This document shows, one piece after another, positions 10,050 through 19,355 of a stretch of 64,000 nucleotides of DNA. Made by a program: the position numbers and the translations under genes. The DNA lies in NCBI RefSeq assembly GCF_013304385.1, contig NZ_JAAITU010000014.1:19215-83214 (forward strand), written 5' to 3'. The notes under the pieces were generated by a model. That model had not been told where the DNA came from, did no database searches, and saw only the letters and a program-made list of their open reading frames with translations. Within the stretch, counting starts at the first letter, position 1. Every line of letters starts with the position of its first letter. This DNA comes from Blautia glucerasea. Lineage in GTDB: Bacteria; Bacillota; Clostridia; Lachnospirales; Lachnospiraceae.

Positions 10050-10896
10050 AAGAGAACTAAAAAGCTATCTGACCTCCATGATCGGATACCTGTTTATATT
10101 TTTTATCCTTGTTTTAGCAGGAATTTATTTTTCTGCCTATCAGCTTTCATCCGCTTATCCAAAGTTTGAGTATACTATGAGTGCGCTTACGTTTGTATTT
10201 CTTATTAGTGTGCCCATTCTTACTATGCGTGTATTGGCAGAAGAAAGAAAGCAGAAAACAGACCAGCTGCTTCTTACATCCCCTGTGTCTGTTACAGGCA
10301 TTGTAATGGGAAAATATCTGGCATTGGTAACTGTTTTTGCAATACCGATGGCAGTGATGTGCACATATCCGCTGATCATGTCAAAGTTTGGAACTATATC
10401 CTATAAGGGAGCTTACACAGCGATTCTTGGGTTCTTTCTTCTTGGATGTGCCAATATTGCCATTGGAGTATTCTTTTCATCCATAACAGAAAGCCAGGTG
10501 ATCGCAGCAGTGCTTACGTTTGTATTTCTGTTTGCATTTTACATGATGAGTGGCATTTCCTCATTCTTTTCACAGACAGCACTTTCTACATGCATTGCAT
10601 TTGGTTGCCTGATTCTTGCGTTTTGTATCATTATTTATACTATGATTAAGAATACAATAATATCAGCAGTCATCTGTATCTGTGGAGAAGCCGCACTTGT
10701 CGTCACATATATAGTGAAATCCAGTATTTTTGAAGGCGGGATTCAAAAGATTCTGGAAGTGTTTAACCTGAGTGCACATTACGAGAACTTTACGAATAAT
10801 ATTTTGGATGTAACAGGAATTGTATATTTTATTTCTGTAATTGCAATCTGTATATTCCTTACTGTCCAGTCAATCGTGAAGAGACGCTGGAATTAA
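10033..10896 (+). CDS. ABC-2 type permease, GldF-like
   Basis: A 287-residue membrane protein with six predicted hydrophobic segments. It starts TAVYKRELKSYLTSMIGYLFIF and has the ABC-2 feature LTMRVLAEERKQKTDQLLLTSPVS after the second segment. It should be the membrane partner of the preceding ATPase. The start overlaps the ATPase end, with GGAGGAAG in the overlap. Substrate unknown. Confidence 0.86.
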   Translation: MTAVYKRELKSYLTSMIGYLFIFFILVLAGIYFSAYQLSSAYPKFEYTMSALTFVFLISVPILTMRVLAEERKQKTDQLLLTSPVSVTGIVMGKYLALVTVFAIPMAVMCTYPLIMSKFGTISYKGAYTAILGFFLLGCANIAIGVFFSSITESQVIAAVLTFVFLFAFYMMSGISSFFSQTALSTCIAFGCLILAFCIIIYTMIKNTIISAVICICGEAALVVTYIVKSSIFEGGIQKILEVFNLSAHYENFTNNILDVTGIVYFISVIAICIFLTVQSIVKRRWN

Positions 10897-10908
10897 GGAG
10901 GTGGAGAA

Positions 10909-12387
10909 ATGAAATTGTTAGGAAAAAATATAAACGAACAGACAAAAAAAGAATCTAAGGAAAAGATGCCGCTTAATAAGAAATATCTGCGGAACGGCTC
11001 TTACAGTACGCTGTTGATCGTGATTTTTGTGGCAATCGTGGTAGTGATCAACATGATCGTAGGAAAACTGCCATCCAAGTATACACAGATTGATATTAGT
11101 GATCAGCAGTTGTACAGTATTGGTGATGAGACAAAGAAAGTCCTGAATAATCTGGACAAGGATGTTACCATCTATCAGATTGCTCAAAGCGGTTCTGAGG
11201 ATGAAACTATCAGTAATCTGCTTCAGAAATACGCAGATGAGTCCAAACATGTGAAGGTTGAATTGAAGGATCCGGTTGTAAGTCCCAAATTTGTTTCTGA
11301 ATACACCAGTGATCAGGTATCTTCCAATAGTCTGATCGTTGCATGTGGCGACAGAAATAAAGTAGTGAATTATAATGATATGTACGAATCTACAATGGAT
11401 TATAATACTTACAGTTACCAAACAACCGGATTTGATGGAGAAGGACAGATCACAAGTGCGATTGCTTATGTAACAACAGAGAATCTTCCTGTTCTTTATA
11501 CATTGGAAGGACATGGAGAGAAAGAACTGGACAGCACCATAAAAGAAGATATTGAAAAGGCCAATATGGAGATCAAGACTCTAAATTTGATCAGTGAGGG
11601 CAGTGTGCCGGATGATGCAGCGTGTCTGCTGATCGATTCTCCATCCAGCGATATTTCTGAGGATGAAAAAACAGCATTATTGGATTATCTGGAAAATGGA
11701 GGAAAAGCAATGGTCTTCTCCGATTATACAGAGAGTACATTGTCCAATTTTGCTGCTGTGCTTGAAAACTACGGAGTAAAAGCAGCTGATGGCATTGTTT
11801 TTGAGGGAGATAACCAGCATTACGGAATGCAGATGCCATATTATCTGCTTCCTACTGTTAACAGTACAGACGCATCCTCTGAAACAGCCTCTTCCGGATA
11901 TTATATTATCATGCCTTACGCACAGGGAATCCAGAAGCTTGATGATGTTAGAGATACTGTAACCGTTGAGGATATTCTTACAACATCTGACAGTGCTTAT
12001 TCAAAAACAAACCTGCAAAGTGAGACGCTGGAAAAGGAAGACGGAGATGTAGAAGGGCCGTTTGCTCTTGGTGTAAGCATCAAAGAAGATGTGGGAGATG
12101 GAAAAAAGACTCAAATAATCTACTATTCTTCTTCTTATATTATGGATTCGCAAATGAATCAGCTGGTTTCCGGAGGAAATGAGAAGCTTGTAACAGAAAG
12201 CCTTAACTCTATGGTATCTACAGAGGAAACAACCACTGTTTCTATTCCGTCCAAGAGCCTGGAAGTATCATATCTGACAATATCTGATTATGATGCAAGT
12301 TTCTGGAAGATTTGTACAATTGGTTTGATCCCTGGTATCTTTTTAGTGGCAGGTTTTGTGATCTGGTTTAAGAGGAGAAAAGCCTGA
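10909..12387 (+). CDS. GldG-family ABC-associated extracellular protein
   Basis: 492 residues: a cytoplasmic N-terminus, one TM segment (about 35-55, TLLIVIFVAIVVVINMIVG), a large extracytoplasmic region of the GldG/ABC_transp_aux type (YSIGDETKKVLNNLDKDVTIY; VLYTLEGHGEKELD), and a C-terminal TM followed by KRRKA. GldG proteins partner with GldF/GldA. AAGGAGGTGGAG precedes the start. The stop overlaps the next start (ATGA). Confidence 0.82.
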   Translation: MKLLGKNINEQTKKESKEKMPLNKKYLRNGSYSTLLIVIFVAIVVVINMIVGKLPSKYTQIDISDQQLYSIGDETKKVLNNLDKDVTIYQIAQSGSEDETISNLLQKYADESKHVKVELKDPVVSPKFVSEYTSDQVSSNSLIVACGDRNKVVNYNDMYESTMDYNTYSYQTTGFDGEGQITSAIAYVTTENLPVLYTLEGHGEKELDSTIKEDIEKANMEIKTLNLISEGSVPDDAACLLIDSPSSDISEDEKTALLDYLENGGKAMVFSDYTESTLSNFAAVLENYGVKAADGIVFEGDNQHYGMQMPYYLLPTVNSTDASSETASSGYYIIMPYAQGIQKLDDVRDTVTVEDILTTSDSAYSKTNLQSETLEKEDGDVEGPFALGVSIKEDVGDGKKTQIIYYSSSYIMDSQMNQLVSGGNEKLVTESLNSMVSTEETTTVSIPSKSLEVSYLTISDYDASFWKICTIGLIPGIFLVAGFVIWFKRRKA

Positions 12388-14129
12388 TGAAAAAAAAATC
12401 AATGAATCTGATAACTGCAGTTGCAGTATTAGTCGTTTTAAGCGGTGCATATGTAGGTGTTAAGACATATGTGGCCAAACAGGAAGAAAAAGAAAATGCA
12501 GAAGAGGAAGAGGAGAAAACCCAGGTTTTCTCCATTTCCTCCGAGGATGTTCAGTCAATCAAATTTGTGATTGATAAGAAAGAAGTTACTTTTGAAAAAA
12601 ATAATGATGAATGGGTTAAAAGCGATGAAAGGGACTTTCCGGTAGATCAGGATAAACTGATTGAGGCCATAGGAAGTCTGAATAATGTTGAAGTGGATCG
12701 TGTTCTGGACAATGTTACAGATACTACGGAGTATGGCTTAGATAATCCTACAAATACTATTACGATAACTGATAAAGATGGTAAAGAGACAGTACTGCAT
12801 GTGGGAATGGAAAATGCATCTACAAGTCAGTATTATGTAGAAAATGGTGAAGATGAGTCAAAAATTTATGTTGTAGCAGATTCAGTATTCCAGCCATTTA
12901 TGAAGACCTTGTATGATTATGCAAAAGCTGGAACATTCCCTGTTATAGATTCTTCAACGGTCAGCAATGTTACAGTTGATGAAAATGATGATAGTTACAC
13001 TTTGACCAAAGATGATAATACTGGGCTTTGGAATATCCAGGATAAGGACGGGGCCGAGAAAGCAGACTCCGCAAAAGTCAGCAGTCTTACTTCATCGATT
13101 GCAAGCATTGCTTATGGATCATTTGTAAATTACAATTGTAAAGATCTTTCAGAGTATGGTCTGGATAAACCTTATGGAACTATTACCATTGATTATCAGG
13201 AGAAAGTGGAGGAGAAAAGTGATTCTTCAGAAGATGGAGATGCATCTGAAGAAAATTCCACAGATGAGCAGGACACTACAGAAGACAAGAAAGATATCTC
13301 CGCTACGGATTCTACAGAAGATAAGGATGATGCCTCTGCTGTAGATTCTACAGAAGAAGATACCTCCGCTACGGATTCTACAGAGAAAAAAGATACCTCT
13401 GTTACGGATTCATCAGATACTCAGACTAGAATGGTGAATCGTGAGATGACAATTCTTGTAGGTGATCAGTCTGATGATGACGGAAGATATGTAATGGTAA
13501 ATAACAGTAAAGAAATATACACTATCTCAAATGATACATTATCTGTATTCCTTGGAAAGACAAAAGAAGATTTCTGGGATATGACAGTAAGCTATCTTTC
13601 TGTAAACAATCTTGAAAGCTTGCAGGCAGAATATCAGGGAGAGACGCATGTAATTGATGTTTCACGTGAAACATCTGAGGATAATAGTGGTGATGATTCT
13701 TCCACAACAAGTACTACAACCTTAAGCTATCAGCTGGATGGAACAGAATTGGATGACAGCACTCCATTTACTACATTTTATAATAAGCTGATTAATATGA
13801 CCGGACAGAAACGACTGACGGAAAAATATGAAAATAACAATAAATCAGATTTTGATGTAGAATTAGAGGATGTAGACGGTGAAAAGACAAAGATTGACTA
13901 TTATCAATATGATACCAATTTTTATGCAGCTGTTGTTGGTCAGAAGGTGTATTTGGTAAATAAGATGACAGTAAAAGAATTGATTGATAGTTATAAAACT
14001 CTTGTAGGACAAACAGATTCTGAATCATCTGATGAAAATTCGGATTTGGTAAGTGAAGAGAATGCTACTGATGAAGATTCTAATTCAGCAGATAATACTG
14101 ATAATACAAATGGTGTAGATGTAGATTAG
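12387..14129 (+). CDS. DUF4340 domain protein of the ABC operon
   Basis: A 580-residue secreted or membrane-anchored protein: one N-terminal TM (LITAVAVLVVLSGAYVGVK), then DUF4340-type repeats (FSISSEDVQSIKFVIDKKEVTF; WVKSDERDFPVDQDKLIEAIGSL). A low-complexity insert at about residues 275-345 consists of degenerate 10-12 residue units around ATDSTE(D/K)KD. The C-terminus is acidic (SDENSDLVSEENATDEDS). DUF4340 genes commonly follow gldG-like genes. A perfect parS site lies inside the coding sequence and encodes VSRET. Confidence 0.82.
   Translation: MKKKSMNLITAVAVLVVLSGAYVGVKTYVAKQEEKENAEEEEEKTQVFSISSEDVQSIKFVIDKKEVTFEKNNDEWVKSDERDFPVDQDKLIEAIGSLNNVEVDRVLDNVTDTTEYGLDNPTNTITITDKDGKETVLHVGMENASTSQYYVENGEDESKIYVVADSVFQPFMKTLYDYAKAGTFPVIDSSTVSNVTVDENDDSYTLTKDDNTGLWNIQDKDGAEKADSAKVSSLTSSIASIAYGSFVNYNCKDLSEYGLDKPYGTITIDYQEKVEEKSDSSEDGDASEENSTDEQDTTEDKKDISATDSTEDKDDASAVDSTEEDTSATDSTEKKDTSVTDSSDTQTRMVNREMTILVGDQSDDDGRYVMVNNSKEIYTISNDTLSVFLGKTKEDFWDMTVSYLSVNNLESLQAEYQGETHVIDVSRETSEDNSGDDSSTTSTTTLSYQLDGTELDDSTPFTTFYNKLINMTGQKRLTEKYENNNKSDFDVELEDVDGEKTKIDYYQYDTNFYAAVVGQKVYLVNKMTVKELIDSYKTLVGQTDSESSDENSDLVSEENATDEDSNSADNTDNTNGVDVD
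13658..13673. promoter_or_regulatory. parS: parS site 1 (inside DUF4340 gene)
   Basis: TGTTTCACGTGAAACA, a perfect 16-bp palindrome matching the Firmicute ParB-binding consensus TGTTNCACGTGAAACA. It lies 3.97 kb upstream of parA. Confidence 0.9.
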
Positions 14130-14753
14130 GCGACTAAAAAGCGAATGATATAGTTTTGAAATTTTCAAGACATATAAAATTTATCAGAAATTTTTGGCTT
14201 GTCAAGTAATCTGGAGTTTATCTTATCCTCAGTTTGATAAGTACTATTATAATGATGATAGGGTAAAAGCCTCAAATTATGATATCTACGGATTACTTTG
14301 TGCTATGTTATCCCATGGAGTATTTCTTATTACTCATCACTTATAGAAGTGGGGCCTTCTCATCTGAGTTAAAAAGTGATAAAAGTGACGGTGATATTTT
14401 TAACATCCCAAATTGTGTTTGAAGTCCGATATTTGGAGTGTTGTGATTTATCACCGTCACTTTTAGTTGTAATGGGAATCTTACAGAGTAATATCACTAG
14501 TACATATAAATTGCTTTGCAAGGATGTGCTGGTATAGTGAATATTAAGCAACCACCATATTGACTTGTCTGATTTTCCGTATGTTGTGTTGTCGGCAGTC
14601 GCTGTAGCCACCACTACGCCTCCACCCTTCACCTTGCATATGAGAAAATCATTCTGCGCCAATATAGTAGATATAGTAGATATTTAATTTTCACTGTACT
14701 AGATACAAGTGAAATATATTTACTGAAACATGCCACTACTGGCATGAAAAACG
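14130..14753. other. Non-coding gap with a 16-bp perfect inverted repeat
   Basis: No convincing gene. AAAAGTGACGGTGATA (14381-14396) is repeated in perfect inversion as TATCACCGTCACTTTT (14449-14464) with a 52-bp spacer. The second arm ends in a T run, so it could terminate transcripts from the ABC operon, or be the ends of a small degenerate mobile element. A 97-codon minus-strand frame over 14369-14662 has no recognised domain and no clear ribosome site. Confidence 0.5.
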
Positions 14754-14787
14754 TACTAAGTCCCTCGAGAAATTGAGGGACTTAGTA
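14754..14787 (-). terminator. Terminator downstream of hydrolase gene
   Basis: TACTAAGTCCCTC (14754-14766) pairs perfectly over 13 bp with GAGGGACTTAGTA (14775-14787). On the minus strand the stem is followed by CGTTTTT, so it suits the leftward hydrolase gene. Confidence 0.7.
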
Positions 14788-14920
14788 GGAGTGAAACCAA
14801 TTTGTTTGTTATTTGAAATTGTAATTTAACGGATATTTGCAATCCGCTTTGTTACTTGTCATAACCGAATAACTATTCCACAGTTATGTTGTTAAAATCC
14901 AGAATATATGCAAATCTAGA

Positions 14921-15880
14921 TTATTGAATTAGATAATCAGAAATAGCGTTTAAAAATCCTGATGCATTTTCCATGTGTGGAAAATGCTTGCTTTTTTCTA
15001 TAACGGATGTTTCTATAGACTGATTTAGCTGCATATATTCATCGACAATAGCTTCTCTTTTATATTCAGCTTCGCCTGTTAGAATATAAATGCTATTATC
15101 CATTTCCTGAATACTTTTGCTAATGTCGATATTCATGTATTTGGATTTTTGACTGGAATACATGTATTTGGCATAATAGCCACCTTTATGAGCTGATTCA
15201 TAGTAAGCATCAATTGTTCGATCATCTACATGGAACGGATTGAAATAGAGATTATCAATAAACAAATTACTAATTGTTTCACGTGAAACAATCATATGAT
15301 ATATTAATGTTCCAAAAACGGGGAATTCAATTAAATATTTGAATAATTTATTCTTTTCAGAAGGATATTGCTTTAAGGAATTGATGCTGGGTGGATTCAC
15401 AAATATAATTTTATTGAAACAGGTATTGTCATAACGGCAAGCCATTGTAATAAAAGAACATGAAAAACCACAAGCAATTACATCTGTTTTTTCTTTAATT
15501 ACATTCTTAGTAAAATCACAAAGCAACTGTACAAATAAAAAATTAGTATATGTGATTCCAGGCTTATCAGAACGACCACAACCTAAAAGATCAATGGTAT
15601 ATACAGTATGCTCTTCTGCAAGACGATCAGCAGTTAATGACCATTCATATCCTGAAGAACCTGTTATTGTGTCATGAATCAATAATATTGGACTTCCAGA
15701 TCCTCTTTTTGTATAGAAAACCTTTCCAAATCTCCAATCATAATATTGGTTTTCAGTTGCTGGAAGCAAATTCTTAATTTGGGAGGATGCAGCAATACAA
15801 CGGTTTGCTACATGGATAATTCCGGCAGCAATTGTAGTCAGAGCTGCAAGAGTAATAATTTTTCGGTTATGTTCTTTCAT
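14921..15880 (-). CDS. Alpha/beta hydrolase
   Basis: 319 residues. An N-terminal hydrophobic segment (IITLAALTTIAAGIIHVA) suggests a signal anchor. The alpha/beta hydrolase fold shows SPILLIHDTITGSS (oxyanion region), VYTIDLLGCGRSDKPG, a nucleophile elbow ACGFSCSF (Ser in G-F-S-C-S, about residue 160; the usual last Gly is replaced by Ser), and a late His in SKHFPHMEN. Substrate unknown. AGGAGGG precedes the start. A perfect parS site is embedded and encodes VSRET. It stands alone between two non-coding stretches. Confidence 0.8.
   Translation of the reverse strand: MKEHNRKIITLAALTTIAAGIIHVANRCIAASSQIKNLLPATENQYYDWRFGKVFYTKRGSGSPILLIHDTITGSSGYEWSLTADRLAEEHTVYTIDLLGCGRSDKPGITYTNFLFVQLLCDFTKNVIKEKTDVIACGFSCSFITMACRYDNTCFNKIIFVNPPSINSLKQYPSEKNKLFKYLIEFPVFGTLIYHMIVSRETISNLFIDNLYFNPFHVDDRTIDAYYESAHKGGYYAKYMYSSQKSKYMNIDISKSIQEMDNSIYILTGEAEYKREAIVDEYMQLNQSIETSVIEKSKHFPHMENASGFLNAISDYLIQ
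15275..15290. promoter_or_regulatory. parS: parS site 2 (inside hydrolase gene)
   Basis: TGTTTCACGTGAAACA, a perfect palindrome identical to sites 1 and 3. It lies 2.3 kb upstream of parA, within the leftward hydrolase gene. Confidence 0.9.
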
Positions 15881-16811
15881 TACAATCCCTCCTGATGATT
15901 AAAAAATTCTCATTAAAAAATATTATAATAATCTAAATTAATTCAAATAGCAAAAACTTACGGAGCATGAATATACGGACTGTTTTGTAATATGCATACC
16001 CAAAAGTCTTCCTGTTATATCGGATGCGAGGTGACGACCACTATTACAAGAAGTGAGCGCCAAATTACTTTTGGTGATGGTATTTGCTTTGTATGTCTCG
16101 GAATTTTGGCAAAATACATGTCAAAAATTTTACGGGTTATTATCTTCTGAATAGCTGCCATTTTTCTTTGTAACTATGAAAATACTTTTTAGCTACATTA
16201 TAGTTCATATTATAAGCCAAATTTGGTGAATTTACAATGTTAAGTTTCCTATTAGGATGTAACATAAAACATTTTTGTTATTCATATCAATTATTTACCG
16301 GTACATTGTTTTGCAAATAACTGGTCTTATTTTCTCACTGCGGCATATACATATCCAATACTTGAGTTAAAGCCAACTACATCAATAATTTTGTCTTTTG
16401 CTGAGTAAAAATTATCTTGCATTATTCGATTAATTATCGTTCAGCACGCTTTACTAAATTCATTCTGGATTTTTGTTGAAGCTTTGAAATGTATAGGACA
16501 GATTCATTAAGATTCATTTCTTTCATGAATGATGTCTGTTACTTTGGTTTTTAATAATTCTGAGTAAGATATGCGTATTCATTAAGTAATTCTGATTGAG
16601 ATATGCGTATTCATTAAATGATTCAAATCATGAGGTTCGTATTTGTTCAAACCCACATTCGTAATCTGTTTCACTGTTTGTTCATAACAAAGTAACTGTT
16701 CCACAATATATCAGAAGGAACGGCACTCTTTCTGATATTATCAAGTCCGCAAGCTCCTATCCATTGCTCATTGTTTTCTACAATTGAAATAGGTGACTTA
16801 TGTGATTTGGC
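15881..16811. other. Long AT-rich gene-free stretch with decayed sequence
   Basis: No intact gene. On the minus strand around 16330-16430 a short frame ends IIDVVGFNSSIGYVYAAVRK, which looks like the C-terminus of a decayed SAM methyltransferase; it has stops just upstream. Around 16016-16080 there is a diverged relative of the left part of the 182-bp repeat found further right (tatatc..g.tg.gag.tgacg.ccac). The stretch looks like decayed accessory DNA. Confidence 0.4.
16556..16619 (+). repeat. 32-bp tandem repeat, two copies
   Basis: Units 16556-16587 and 16588-16619 share aattctga..gagatatgcg-type sequence with about four mismatches, including an identical GATATGCGTATTCATTAA core. A weak third unit may follow. 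The number is too low, and there are no spacers, for a CRISPR. Confidence 0.7.
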
Positions 16812-16993
16812 TATATCAGCTGGGAGATGACGCCCACCTCTATAGGAGGTGAGAAACAAGCTGGTATCAGTGGTGGGAGTCAATCCCCCAGCTGATATAG
16901 CCTCCGGCAGGATTGCAGAGGCGCGCAGGAGAAGTATGTCATGCAATTGCATGACGCACACCTCGCAGCAAGAATGCCTCGGCATTCTTGAAT
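16812..16993 (+). repeat. 182-bp structured repeat, copy 1
   Basis: About 98% identical to 17208-17389 (three differences seen). It is built from palindromes: TATATCAGCTGGG (16812-16824) against CCCAGCTGATATA (16887-16899); a CACCTC/GAGGTG hairpin inside; the perfect 18-bp palindrome GTCATGCAATTGCATGAC (16938-16955); and a 10-bp stem CAAGAATGCC/GGCATTCTTG (16969-16990) followed by T-rich sequence. No gene. It could be a MITE/REP-like element or a structured RNA. Confidence 0.75.
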
Positions 16994-17059
16994 TATTTTT
17001 GGCTTTTTACAAATTATCATATTACACAAGTTTATTGACAAATAAAACATCTTTTTCTA

Positions 17060-17075
17060 TGTTTCACGTGAAACA
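17060..17075. promoter_or_regulatory. parS: parS site 3 (intergenic, nearest to parA)
   Basis: TGTTTCACGTGAAACA, a perfect palindrome, non-coding, placed between the two 182-bp repeat copies and 556 bp upstream of parA. Confidence 0.92.
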
Positions 17076-17207
17076 TTATGTAGCATGAAAAAAATAAAAG
17101 TGTTATAATTTATTAGAAAAGAATCAGATTCAGAAAGAACAAAAAGAGCAGTCTGGAAAAAGATTAAAACTGTCTTGAATATGAACTTGACGTTTTGATT
17201 TTATAAT

Positions 17208-17389
17208 TATATCAGCTGGGAGATGACTCCCACCTCTATAGGTGGTGAGAAACAAGCTGGTATCAGTGGTGGGAGTCAATCCCCCAGCTGATATAGCCTC
17301 CGGCAGGATTGCAGAGGCGCGCAGGAGAAGTATGTCATGCAATTGCATGACGCGCACCTCGCAGCAAGAATGCCTCGGCATTCTTGAAT
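17208..17389 (+). repeat. 182-bp structured repeat, copy 2
   Basis: Same length and architecture as copy 1, offset by 396 bp in the same orientation. One of the differences shifts the small internal hairpin from CACCTC/GAGGTG to CCACC/GGTGG, so pairing is retained. This hints that the fold matters. Confidence 0.75.
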
Positions 17390-17631
17390 GACGTGTGCCA
17401 AGGTCTTTCATCTACTTATGAGCAAACTCATGTGGAGTTAGACTTGTACTAGTATCATGATATATAGTTGCTGAGTTCAAACATTCATGATAATATAAGT
17501 ACAACAGTTTATGTGAACATATATATTTGCAGATCGAACTGTAATGTAAGTCAAAAAATTAATTCTTGATTTTGGTATCAAAAGGAAATAGGGGAGTTTA
17601 AATAGAAGTAACACAAGAAGGAGGAAGAGCA
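17390..17631 (+). promoter_or_regulatory. Upstream region of parA
   Basis: Non-coding, AT-rich, with repeated tcatgata motifs (around 17455 and 17486). No confident promoter assignment. The AGAAGGAGGAAGAGC site just before parA is strong. Confidence 0.35.
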
Positions 17632-18399
17632 TTGGGGAGAATTATAGCTGTTGCCAACCAAAAAGGTGGCGTAGGCAAGTCTACAACAGCAATTAACCTT
17701 TCAGCGTGTCTTGCCGAATGGGGGAAAAAGGTTCTTACAATAGACATTGATCCGCAGGGAAATACTACCAGTGGATTAGGTGTTGATAAAAACTCAACAG
17801 AGAATACTTTGTATGAACTTCTGTTAAATGAAGCAGAAATAGAAAATACAATTGTGAAAGATGTGGTACAGAACGTGGATCTGATACCATCAAATATTAA
17901 TCTTTCGGGTGCAGAAATAGAACTGGTTGGTATTGATGAAAAAGAGTATATATTAAAAAAGATTATAGATAAAGTAAGAGATAATTATGATTATATTATC
18001 ATGGATTGTCCCCCTTCATTGAATATGCTTACAATCAATGCATTGACAGCTGCTACTTCTGTACTGGTACCTATTCAGTGCGAATATTATGCGTTGGAGG
18101 GACTGTCACAGCTGATCCATACGATTGAATTGGTAAAAGACAGATTGAATAATTCTCTGGAGATTGAAGGCGTTGTATTTACCATGTATGACGCAAGGAC
18201 AAATTTGTCGTTACAGGTAGTAGAAAATGTAAAGGATAATCTGGATCAGAATATCTATAAAACTATTATTCCAAGAAATGTCAGACTGGCAGAAGCTCCC
18301 AGCTATGGTCAGCCAATTACAATCTATGATTCGAAGTCAGCAGGCGCAGAAAGCTATCGCCTCCTGGCTGAGGAAGTAATCAACAGGGAGGGTGAGTAA
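17632..18399 (+). CDS. parA: Chromosome partitioning ATPase ParA (Soj)
   Basis: A 255-residue Walker-type ATPase starting with TTG at 17632 after AAGGAGGAAG. The deviant Walker A is NQKGGVGKSTTAINL (about residues 9-23), Walker A' DIDPQGNTTSG and Walker B YIIMDCPPSLNMLTINA. Length and lack of an N-terminal HTH mark it as the small chromosomal Soj type. It works with ParB bound at parS to segregate origins and regulate DnaA. The stop overlaps the parB start. Confidence 0.95.
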   Translation: MGRIIAVANQKGGVGKSTTAINLSACLAEWGKKVLTIDIDPQGNTTSGLGVDKNSTENTLYELLLNEAEIENTIVKDVVQNVDLIPSNINLSGAEIELVGIDEKEYILKKIIDKVRDNYDYIIMDCPPSLNMLTINALTAATSVLVPIQCEYYALEGLSQLIHTIELVKDRLNNSLEIEGVVFTMYDARTNLSLQVVENVKDNLDQNIYKTIIPRNVRLAEAPSYGQPITIYDSKSAGAESYRLLAEEVINREGE

Positions 18400-19346
18400 T
18401 GGCGGCAAAGAAGACAGGATTGGGAAGAGGATTAGATGCTTTGTTTCCTGAAAAGAACGGAGAGAAAGTAAAAACAACTGCTAAAAAAGAAAATACTTCA
18501 GTAGAAACGACAGAAATATCTGTGAAAAGTAAGGATTCACATGGCGAAGATAACAAGTCTGTGTTAACCGTGAAAATTTCAAAGGTTGAGCCAAATCGAA
18601 GTCAACCAAGAAAACAGTTTGATGAAGATGCATTGTTAGAACTTTCAGAGTCCATTAAACAGTACGGAGTTTTACAGCCACTACTAGTGTCCGACAAAAA
18701 GGACTATTACGAAATCGTTGCAGGCGAAAGAAGATGGAGAGCTGCAAAACTGGCAGGATTAAAAGAAGTGCCGGTAATTATAAAAGAGTTAAGTGACCAG
18801 CAGGTTGTGGAAATTTCACTGATTGAGAATATTCAACGGGAAGATTTGAATCCTATTGAAGAAGCTATGGCATATAAGCGTCTAATTGAGGAATTTTCGC
18901 TGAAACAGGACGAGATCGCAGAAAGAGTATCAAAGAGCAGGACTGCGGTTACAAATTCAATGAGACTTTTAAAATTGGCTCCCAAAGTGCAGCAAATGCT
19001 GATTGATGAAATGATTTCTGCAGGCCATGCCAGGGCAATCCTTGCGATTACAGAACCAGACACACAGTATTCCGTTGCAATGAAGGTATTCGATGAAAAA
19101 CTTAGTGTTCGGGAGACTGAAAAACTGGTAAAGAAGCTTCTTGAGCCTGCAAAAGAAAGAAAGGGAAATGTAGGCAGTACTACAGAGGATGTGATCTATG
19201 AAAGTCTGGAAGAAAAAATGAAAGGAATCATGGGCACAAAGGTTCATATCCAAAGAAAAAAGAATAATAAAGGAAAAATTGAAATCGAATATTATTCAAG
19301 AGATGAGTTGGAAAGAATTATTGAGCTGTTTGAATCTATCAGATAA
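18399..19346 (+). CDS. parB: Chromosome partitioning protein ParB (Spo0J)
   Basis: 315 residues. The N-terminal GLGRGLDALFPE is the ParA-interacting motif. The CTP-binding domain has SQPRKQFDEDALLELSESIK and the GERRWRAAKLAGL box. The HTH region (QDEIAERVSKSRTAVTNSMRLLKL) contacts parS. The C-terminal domain dimerises. Its sites are the three parS palindromes at 13658, 15275 and 17060. Confidence 0.95.
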   Translation: MAAKKTGLGRGLDALFPEKNGEKVKTTAKKENTSVETTEISVKSKDSHGEDNKSVLTVKISKVEPNRSQPRKQFDEDALLELSESIKQYGVLQPLLVSDKKDYYEIVAGERRWRAAKLAGLKEVPVIIKELSDQQVVEISLIENIQREDLNPIEEAMAYKRLIEEFSLKQDEIAERVSKSRTAVTNSMRLLKLAPKVQQMLIDEMISAGHARAILAITEPDTQYSVAMKVFDEKLSVRETEKLVKKLLEPAKERKGNVGSTTEDVIYESLEEKMKGIMGTKVHIQRKKNNKGKIEIEYYSRDELERIIELFESIR

Positions 19347-19355
19347 GGAGAATCT

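Noticed and set aside
14369..14662. 97-codon leftward frame, MAQNDFLICKVKGGGVVVAT...
   Set aside because: No recognised domain, no clear ribosome site, and it runs through the inverted repeat. Kept as non-coding.
16556..16619. Tandem repeat considered as CRISPR
   Set aside because: Only two adjacent 32-bp units without spacers and no cas genes.
16671..17411. Leftward frames of about 100 codons inside both 182-bp repeats
   Set aside because: Both are read from the palindromic repeat, have no ribosome site and diverge outside it. They are by-products of the repeat, not genes.
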